Assembly (NCBI RefSeq): GCF_914767665.1
Contig: NC_059503.1
Span: 29,636,001-29,700,000 of the forward strand
Direction of reading: 5' to 3'
Length of the DNA: 64,000 bases
Source of the DNA: Harmonia axyridis
Lineage: Eukaryota; Arthropoda; Insecta; Coleoptera; Coccinellidae
In this document: piece after piece, positions 56,914 to 64,000 of the stretch
Layout: each line of letters starts with the position of its first letter
How positions within the stretch are numbered: position 1 is the first letter of the stretch
The notes under the pieces: generated by a model
Databases searched by the model: none
Told to the model about the DNA's origin: nothing
What the model saw: the letters and a program-made list of their open reading frames with translations, nothing else
Translations under genes and position numbers: made by a program

Positions 56914-58133
56914 TCTTGTTTTGCAGTACTGCAATAGAGTCTTTCACGAGAAAATATATTCCAAACAGTGTGTGAATCTAGGAGGAAAATGTGCGGTTTC
57001 AAAACATCATAAAATATTCAGCGTTAACAACAGGGTAATAATAGACTGTAAAGGTGTCATGTATAAAAGTCTGATATATGAATTTTCTAAGTGTGAATGT
57101 TTTTATTGAACGTGTCTTTTGGATGGTGTATTTGAAGAGTATGTTACGTTTTCTGTTATGAGGTGACAATATTTTTGAGTAGCTGAGGAGTGAATGAAAG
57201 CTAAAGCATCCTCACGATTTTGACAATGTTTTGAAAGAAAACTGAGCGAGGTTTGGTTTTGGAATATTATCTACAATTTGTATCCTAAGATCGGCTATCA
57301 TGTATGAAACTGAAAGTTTTCTTCGAAACATTACTCCTCCTGGTCCTAAAACCGGGGAGTTGTTCATTTGAGCTCTATACACCTTATTTTTAAATAATTT
57401 AAAACTTTTTTAAAAACACTTTTTTTCGAAAATAAACATATCTCCATTAAATATCTACAGTTTACACCTTGAAATGTGTTCAGGATCGAATAAAAACCCA
57501 TTTGTACTTCAAACAGAGTTTTTCTCGGAAAATAAATGCTAGGCAATTTACTTCGAATTTGTCACATAAACAGATCGCTCAATAGTCAACATGTCTATCC
57601 TACTGGCATGAGAATTACCCCTCATTGAAGGCTAAGAATCAAGCAATCAAACTTCAAATAATTTATATCTCATCAACTATACTTACATATAATATACAGT
57701 GAAAGAATAGAAAACGGCAATGGAATAAATAAATACAAATTTAAAATTTGTGGTACTATTCCGGAATGTGTAGGAATCAAGTCGATTTTCTATTAAAAAA
57801 AATGCAATACTGTAATTTTCTTATTACCTATACACAATCCTGCTATTCAAGTACTTAAAACAAGAACTATTTTCTACTGCCAAATCCCAGTCTTTTTCAC
57901 CTTCACTGTTTTTTCATAAACACTACTTCTCACTCACTCAAATTTTTATAAATAACACAGGACACAGGCACTATAGGAGTTTCTGACGTCTATCAAAGAA
58001 CACACTCTGGTTCAGGTCATCTTGCTTCTAAATTAAAATGATCTTGTACTGCTGACCAAAGTGAAGAAAATCAGTATAATAGTTTCTGTTAGTATTTCTT
58101 GAGGTTTTTCTCACTTCACGTTAACATAAGATC
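56914..58133. other. Intergenic, nothing recognised
   Basis: AT-rich sequence between the start of Gr-e and the 3' end of the Rho-like gene, both on the minus strand. It must include the Gr-e promoter and the Rho-like 3' UTR, but I see no distinct element or open frame worth naming. Confidence 0.5.
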
Positions 58134-58718
58134 CTATAAAAGAACGCAAGGTGTTCTTCTCATAACCTCTTTCTTTGTGGCAGCCTCAGCTGCTTTTCTA
58201 AACACTTCTCTCACACCTTCCATAGTTTTTGCAGAGCACTCAATATAGCCATCTGCTTTGATTTTCCTAGAAGCCTTAACTCCTTCTGAATAAGATACTG
58301 TGTCCATATCTCTTTGCTTCAAATCATCTACAATATCTTTATTATACCTCAAATCCAGTTTTGTAGCCACTAGAATAATCGGTACTGATGGACAAAAATG
58401 TTTTATTTCCGGGTACCACCTACTATATATGTTTTTTAGGGAGATAGGGCTGTCCACACTGAAGCACATGAGCACCACGTCGGTTCTTGGGTAAGATAAG
58501 GGTCTAAGTCTGTCGTAGTCTTCTTCGCCTGCTGTATCCCAAAGAGCGAAAGTGACCTCCTGCTCCCCATATTTCACAGTACAGAGGTAAGTTTCATGTA
58601 TCGTTGGTAGATAGGACTCTGAGAATGTATTGTTGCAGAACGATGTCAGGAGAGATGTTTTGCCACAATAACCGTCTCCTACAACTACTAGTTTCTTAGG
58701 TATATCGGGTGGAATCAT
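58134..58718 (-). CDS. Rho-family small GTPase, single exon (194 aa)
   Basis: Starting at ATG 58718 the product is 194 aa, close to the usual Rho length. The frame is open upstream but has no earlier ATG. P-loop GDGYCGKTSLL is at residues 16-26. Switch I is YLPTIHETY. Switch II is WDTAGEEDYDRLRPLSYP. The base-specificity motifs are ATKLDL and SAK, the insert region is present, and the C-terminal CVLL box predicts geranylgeranylation and membrane attachment. The family cycles between GTP and GDP to control the actin cytoskeleton. Two oddities: the catalytic Gln of DTAGQE is Glu, and the residue equivalent to Ras Gly13 is Tyr. The absence of introns suggests a retrocopy of a Rho gene that kept its frame. 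It is nearest in feel to Rho1 with RhoD/F-like features; orthology is unresolved. Confidence 0.88.
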   Translation of the reverse strand: MIPPDIPKKLVVVGDGYCGKTSLLTSFCNNTFSESYLPTIHETYLCTVKYGEQEVTFALWDTAGEEDYDRLRPLSYPRTDVVLMCFSVDSPISLKNIYSRWYPEIKHFCPSVPIILVATKLDLRYNKDIVDDLKQRDMDTVSYSEGVKASRKIKADGYIECSAKTMEGVREVFRKAAEAATKKEVMRRTPCVLL

Positions 58719-59243
58719 TACTGAACGTCGTCTTCCCAATAAACTTGAAGTTTGAACACATTCAAATGAAGTTGCCAGCGAAATTTCGGTGCAAAGATAA
58801 GATTGGCCTCTCCTCTGAGTCAACAATTATGCTATTCGTGAAATCCAATATTTACTATTGGATGAGATATACAGGGGGAGATATAACATTATCAGAGCAG
58901 TGGTTCTCAACATTCAGGTAACGTGAAATATTTTTCATTGTCAATACACTCAGAGTGTTCTTTTTTTGCCTGCCTGTCTACCAATTTATACCTACAACTC
59001 ATTTAAGTTGGGCTCAAGATGTTGTTTGTTGATGATATGAGGTGTATGAGAGGGAGTTTCAGGATTTTTATATGAACTGTAATGACAGTTATGACGGTTT
59101 ACTTTAACATTCAGAAAGAAAACATTCATCAGAGAAGCAAATGTTGGATAGAAATTGGCTATCATCCTGTATTCTTTCAATGAAAACTTTACATAGCGGT
59201 CATGATCATCTTAATTCAATTCGTGCGTTGATTTGATTTTATA
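58719..59243. other. Upstream flank of the Rho-like gene
   Basis: Nothing recognisable. It should contain the Rho-like promoter and 5' UTR. The possibility of a 5' non-coding exon cannot be judged from sequence alone. Confidence 0.45.
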
Positions 59244-60276
59244 CAGGGTGGCCACTTTTTCAATGAGATTGTATTGGTAACTTTTAAACCATAAGAGTTA
59301 GAAGGTCGGTCAAATGGAACAAAAATTGCATTCATAGAAGCATTGTCAAGCAGTTCAAACAAATCGAGATTATCAGGGCCGGTTATTGAGATATCATAAG
59401 AAAAGTAAATTCTGTCATTTTGATTTTTCTTTTTTTCCCACTTTATTTCAAATATTATCAAATAATGTTACAGAAATTTTTTATTCGACAGTAAAATATC
59501 CTCAATTTTACGTAATCAGATTTCGTATCCAACGTTTCGTACTCTCTAGACCACCCTCAACCTCATTTTTTTCAATACGGACCTGCATATTTTATGACAC
59601 TTTTCAAAATAACTTTTAACTCTAAATTCAACGATATATCATATAATGTCATTCGAACTTGATATTCAGGTGATTTTGACCCTTATCCAAATTTCTTTGG
59701 GTCGGATCTGTATTACATTTAGGTACCTTTAGTTTAATTAACAACATGCAATACATTTCGATGAGAAAATCAACTTACTCATCTTGAACTAAATGGAACA
59801 TATCAGAATCAAATCAAGAAACAAGTAATAATTATTTACATATTTCAGTTCATATTAATTAGACGAATTATTATTTAATGAAAGAAAAATCGAATGATTA
59901 TTCGAAAGTAAATAAAAATGAATGAAGTAAGTGTTCGAAATGTCCAACATTTTGTAAAATGCACTTAACGGTTCTGGAACCCATACTTCTTATACATTTG
60001 CTTATTTCGTCTTCTTGAATACCCTCCAATACATTCTCAATCTTCTCGCGAGAAATCACTATTGTTGGATTTGTCATTTGTTCCAGAGTCGAACTTTATT
60101 TTGACTCAGATATGAGTTTTGCAAGGCTTGGTATTCAAATTTAAAATTATTGTATTCGCATCTCTTGACTATTTTATTAACAGCAGTTTTTGATAAATTG
60201 CATTCACTACAGATCCGACTAACTCTTATGGTTCAAAAGTTACCAATACAATCCCATTTAACAAGTGGCCACCATG
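59244..60276. mobile_element. TA-flanked DNA transposon relic (1033 bp)
   Basis: Terminal inverted repeats of about 58 bp: CAGGGTGGCCACTTTTTCAA on the left and, inverted, CATGGTGGCCACTTGTTAAA on the right, sharing TTGTATTGGTAACTTTT. The flanks are TA (59242-59243 and 60277-60278). On the minus strand (about 60080-59925) the text SREKIENVLEGIQEDEISKC and ILQNVGHFEHLL looks like the C terminus of a Tc1/mariner-superfamily transposase. The rest is degraded. Confidence 0.75.
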
Positions 60277-60650
60277 TATGGAAAAAACTTGTTTGTTTTG
60301 AAAATTCGATAAATAGTCATTCTATTGAGATAAGTGGGGACGGCTAATTTTGTTGTACTTAAAGTTCGATAGAATGCACTGAATTATCCTAATACTCCAA
60401 TATTAATTAACTCATGATTAGTTTTCTATTTGCCAGTGTATCAGTTTCTTGAAATTACCGTACCAAATCCAGAATGAATTAGGTGTACAACTTTGCTTCT
60501 GACGTTTTGCAATAGATAGCTGTAGCAGTAAGTGGTAGTCGATATAAATAGATCGTAGATGTTATACAATAGCTTAAGTTATTGTAAACATAACGCCATC
60601 GAAATATTAGTCGATTTGTGTTTGCATCATAAAGTTTTACTCTATTAAAC

Positions 60651-61545
60651 ATGCCGGCTTACGAGCCAAATTCTTGTCATTTGCGGGAGGTTTTAATTTT
60701 CGGCTTTAACATGAGGAAATCTCCAGCTGAGGCTCACCGAATGCTCTCAAATCCATATGGTGAGGCCGCTATTAGTGAAAGATGCCGATAGTGGTTTCAA
60801 CGCTTAAAAAACGGTGAGTTTGACATCGAAGATCAGCATGGCGGTGAAAGAGAGGTTTTCGAAGATGCAGAATTGGAGGCATCACTTGATCAAGACTAGT
60901 GTCAAAGGCAACAAGAATTGGCAGGATCATTGAAAGTGACGCAACAAGCCATTTCAAAAATCTTGAAAGTCATGGTAATGATTCAGAAACAAGGAAATTG
61001 GGTGTCGTACGAGTTGAAGCCGAGAGATGTTGAAGGCCGTTTGTTTGCTTGTGAACAGCAGCTTGCAAGGTAAAGACGGAAAGGCGTTTCGGCATCGCAT
61101 TATGACTGGAGACGAGAAATGGGGTCTTTACTAAGCGCAGAAATTCATGGGGATATCTCGATCATGCTTCCTCATCGACGGCCAAACCAAATATTCAAGG
61201 TTCCTGGATTATGCTCAGTATCTACATGATAAAGTGATTTCACAGCATGACAATGCTCGACCCCATGTTGCGAAAGTGGTCAAGATATATTTGGAAACCT
61301 TGAAATTGGAAGTCCTACCCCACCCGCCGTATTCTCCTGACGTTGCTTCCTCGAACTATCACTTGTTTCGATCAATGGCATACGGCTTGGTTGACCAGCA
61401 CTTCTGGTCTTATGAAGAAGTAAATAATTGGATCGATTCGTGGATCGGTCCAAAAGATGACCAGTTTTTTCAACGCAAGATTCGTACGCTGCCCGAAAGA
61501 TGGGAGAAAGCAGTGGCCAGAGATGGACAAACGGCGGAAGCGTAG
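60651..61545 (+). pseudogene. mariner transposase relic, nearly full length
   Basis: From ATG 60651: PAYEPNSCHLREVLIFGFNM, AEAHRMLSNPYGEAAISERC, then a stop in place of Lys/Glu before WFQRLKNGEFDIEDQHGG. Later come IMTGDEKWGLY with the first catalytic Asp, SQHDNARPHVAKVVKIYL with the second, and HPPYSPDVASSNYHLFRSMA, where the third Asp of the D34D triad is Asn. The tail ends RTLPERWEKAVARDGQ. At least two stops plus frameshifts and an internal loss make it inactive. An upstream block from about 60480 looks like mariner 5' UTR. Terminal repeats are not certain. Confidence 0.85.
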
Positions 61546-61746
61546 TTGTGCGTCTATATATTTTATTTTCATAATTTTTGAAATAAATAAAATTTCAACT
61601 CTTTCATCAATACTGTCGAAAAGTCTAGTTGAAGATAAGAATGATAGTATGTTTTTTAGGGAATTATTCAATATTGAAATTGAAATCACAATAGTTCGAG
61701 AGAATTGTTGAAAATGCATCTTCAAAACACCTGTTTTGGTTTGATA

Positions 61747-62567
61747 TTTCTCTAATTCTGTGGTTATTCCGTTCATTCTTCCACATCTTGTAGAACAAAA
61801 TCGTTCGAGAATATATCAGAAACGCACAGTTTTCATGGTTATATTTTATTATTATATGTTGGTACTCCGAACTTTCCGCCACGGCTTTATCTGTCAATTC
61901 ATCAATTGGCCCTAAAGAAATCAGTTCTGCTAACCAACATTTTTCAATGCAAAAATCACTAAATGATATTCATGGAAATATTTCATTCATTTCAATAAAA
62001 ATGCAATGAATTAGAGAAAATAATGTATATTACTCGTACAGAAGGCTCATTCTACCACTCGTTCATTCCAAAACTCGCCACTTCGCGGCTCGTTTTTGAA
62101 TTTTGAACTCGTGGAAGAATATGATTGGCTTCTGCACTTGTATTATAATAGTTATTTATAATACAAGTGCAGAAGGCATTGATATTCTTCCACGAGTTCA
62201 AAATTCAAAAACGAGCCACGAAGTGGCGAGTTTTGGAATGAACGAGTGGTAGAATGAGCCTTGTGTACGAGTATTATACATTATTTTCTCTAATTCATTG
62301 CATTTTCATTGAAATTAATGAAATATTTCCATAAATATATTTTAGTGATTTTTGCATTGAAAAATGTTGGTTGGCAGAACTGATTTCTTTAAGGCAAATT
62401 GATGAATTGACAGATAAAGCCGTGGCGGAAAGTTCGGAGTACCAACATAGAATAATAAAATATAACCATGAAAACTGTGCGTTTCTGATATATTCTCGCA
62501 CGATTTTGTTCTACAAGATGTGGAAGAATGAACGGAATAACCACAGAATTGGAGAAATAACTATTCC
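61747..62567. repeat. Fold-back palindrome of about 820 bp
   Basis: Two arms of about 400 bp (TTTCTCTAATTCTGTGGTTA to CTTCTGCACTTGTATTATAA, and the exact reverse order) meet at a short centre near 62150-62160. Identity between arms is high, with small indels. One arm alone is found at 2702-3111. There is no coding capacity. Confidence 0.85.
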
Positions 62568-64000
62568 GTGTTCTCAATCAGAATGATATTTTCCACTGGT
62601 TTCGTCTGATCAAAATTTACCCTCCTGCCTTGTCTCATTAAAATTGGTGATCATTTAATGCTCCAGATAAATTGAGAGGTATTTGATTTTCAATTCGTAA
62701 TTTATGTTAACAAATAATCAGATCTGGAAATAATTTTCATATTCAAAGACTATTTCAACAACATATCGCACGAATCCTTATTCAAATTTTCGATGTATGT
62801 GTAGAGGGATGAAATGATTGATGATGGTTTTTATGTAAAAAAAATTTCCCCCTCGAGAACAAAATTAATGGAACCGAGCAATTTTCTAAAAATATTAATT
62901 TTCCAACCCAAAGAGACCTGTTTTCAATGTGAGACCGTATATAGACAAGTTACGTGGTGGGCATGCACTGTTACCGGAAACCGAAAAGTCCCAGGTTAGA
63001 ATGTATTGATCAGGAGAGATATTTTCTGATTTTAAGGTACGTTCCATAATTTTTTGTTAGATAAACATATAACAGTGATGTGCCTCAAAGTGATCAAAGT
63101 ACTCAAAATTTTTTATTGGGCACATTTAGTTTAAAGAAAAATTTTGCAGAGGTCTAGAGGTATAGGTACGCTTAAAAATCATTAAACATAGACGAATCTT
63201 CGATCAAAAGATCTAACGAAACTTTTTTTGTTGAGCTCTATTTTTAGTTCTCATGGTAAAATAATCCAAATTCTATAGCCTAATACAACCTTCGTGAATT
63301 GATTTCAGAGTTTTTTTTCGATGATTCCAATGAGATGAAATTGGACGAATCAGATTTCAATGAAGAAAAGACTTACCAACATATAGAACCTAATCAGTAG
63401 ATGTAGCCAAATATAAAAATGAATAGGAGTTTTGATCATAGGCAAAATGATATTCTCATTCAGTAGATAGTAAAACCCTTCAACAGTCTCTCAATACTCT
63501 TCCATTTTCCGATGTGGAAATTGGATATTTATTTGTATTTTATTGATAAAATGATATGAAAGAAGATATGTATAAAAACACCCCCCCCCCCCATAATCGT
63601 GTCATGTTTCCATCTACATACAAAAAAACATTCGAAACCTCCAACATTGCGTGAGTTGACTAGAAGGACTCTTATCTCCATAACTTTTCCTTGTTTATTC
63701 TTCATATATTTCTGGGAATGGAAAATATTGAAATTGCTGTTCAACTCACGTTCACTTGTTAATTCGTACTACAGAACGGTGATATATATTATAGGTATCC
63801 AAAGCTGTAATTGTTATAGATAGATAGATAGATAGATAATATATTTATCCTGAATGACATTACATTAATGTATAGGACACGTCAATACTTAATACAATGC
63901 AATACTAAATTAACTGATTTTAGTTGAAAAATATTCATCCAGGTTATAGAAACAATTAAGAAACATAATTTTGGTAACTTCCTTCTTGAATTTCGATGGA
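62568..64000. other. Right flank, no gene seen; simple repeats
   Basis: AT-rich. It contains a run of C (about 63581-63592) and a TAGA microsatellite (about 63817-63838), the latter beside sequence that may be the 3' end of a retroelement. No supported coding region. Confidence 0.5.

Noticed and set aside
58719..58826. Longer N terminus for the Rho-like protein
   Set aside because: The extension has no ATG (it begins at TTG) and is unlike any Rho N terminus. The ATG at 58718 gives the normal family length.

Overview
This is eukaryotic, AT-rich insect DNA, most likely from a beetle or similar holometabolous insect. The order is inferred from gene family and repeat style only. Reading splice sites by eye resolves a cluster of 7-transmembrane gustatory-receptor (Gr) genes that fills about 57 kb. 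Almost everything between exons is transposon debris. At the right end lies one intronless Rho-family GTPase gene, followed by more transposon relics. I saw no tRNA, rRNA or CRISPR array, and nothing bacterial.

Gr cluster, left to right (my labels): Gr-a (minus; three 5' exons, 461-5798, running off the left edge); Gr-b (plus, 9710-12156, 8 exons, 403 aa); Gr-c1 (minus, 12361-15441, 8 exons, 421 aa); Gr-d1 pseudogene (minus, 15740-24714); Gr-b2 pseudogene (plus, 25251-26474); Gr-c2 (minus, 26640-30760, 421 aa); Gr-d (minus, 31059-47310, 426 aa); Gr-e (minus, 50962-56913, 440 aa). All share one architecture. Intron phases are 1,0,1,0,0,0,0; exons 4, 6 and 7 are fixed at 98, 69 and 90 nt in the minus-strand genes; and the last short exon carries the Gr signature TTYLVI(L/M)xQ(I/L). 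The five full models each give an uninterrupted reading frame.

The central structure is a tandem segmental duplication. Unit A (about 10854-24714) and unit B (about 25097-43629) are collinear paralogues. The left breakpoint falls inside Gr-b and the right one inside exon 3 of Gr-d. Each edge gene therefore survives once intact and once as a truncated pseudogene, while the internal gene Gr-c is present as two intact copies. After duplication the units diverged by a hAT insertion in A (8-bp target duplication, empty site in B), a Tc1-like insertion in B (TA duplication, empty site in A), a fold-back insertion in B, and growth of a 354-bp sequence from one copy in A to about 14 in B, inside the last intron of Gr-d.

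Mobile elements elsewhere: a Tc1-like element whose right terminal repeat is split by a solo LTR (6524-8523); a 5'-truncated LINE with a 10-bp target duplication (3271-3790); two Jockey-like reverse-transcriptase relics that predate the duplication; two further LINE fragments (48.2-50.0 kb); three mariner relics; a Crypton-type tyrosine recombinase with its catalytic residues visible (45380-46421); and many fold-back elements.

The Gr genes would encode chemosensory membrane receptors. Ligands cannot be read from sequence. The Rho-like gene is unrelated in function; it has a Glu where the catalytic Gln should be and a Tyr in the P-loop.
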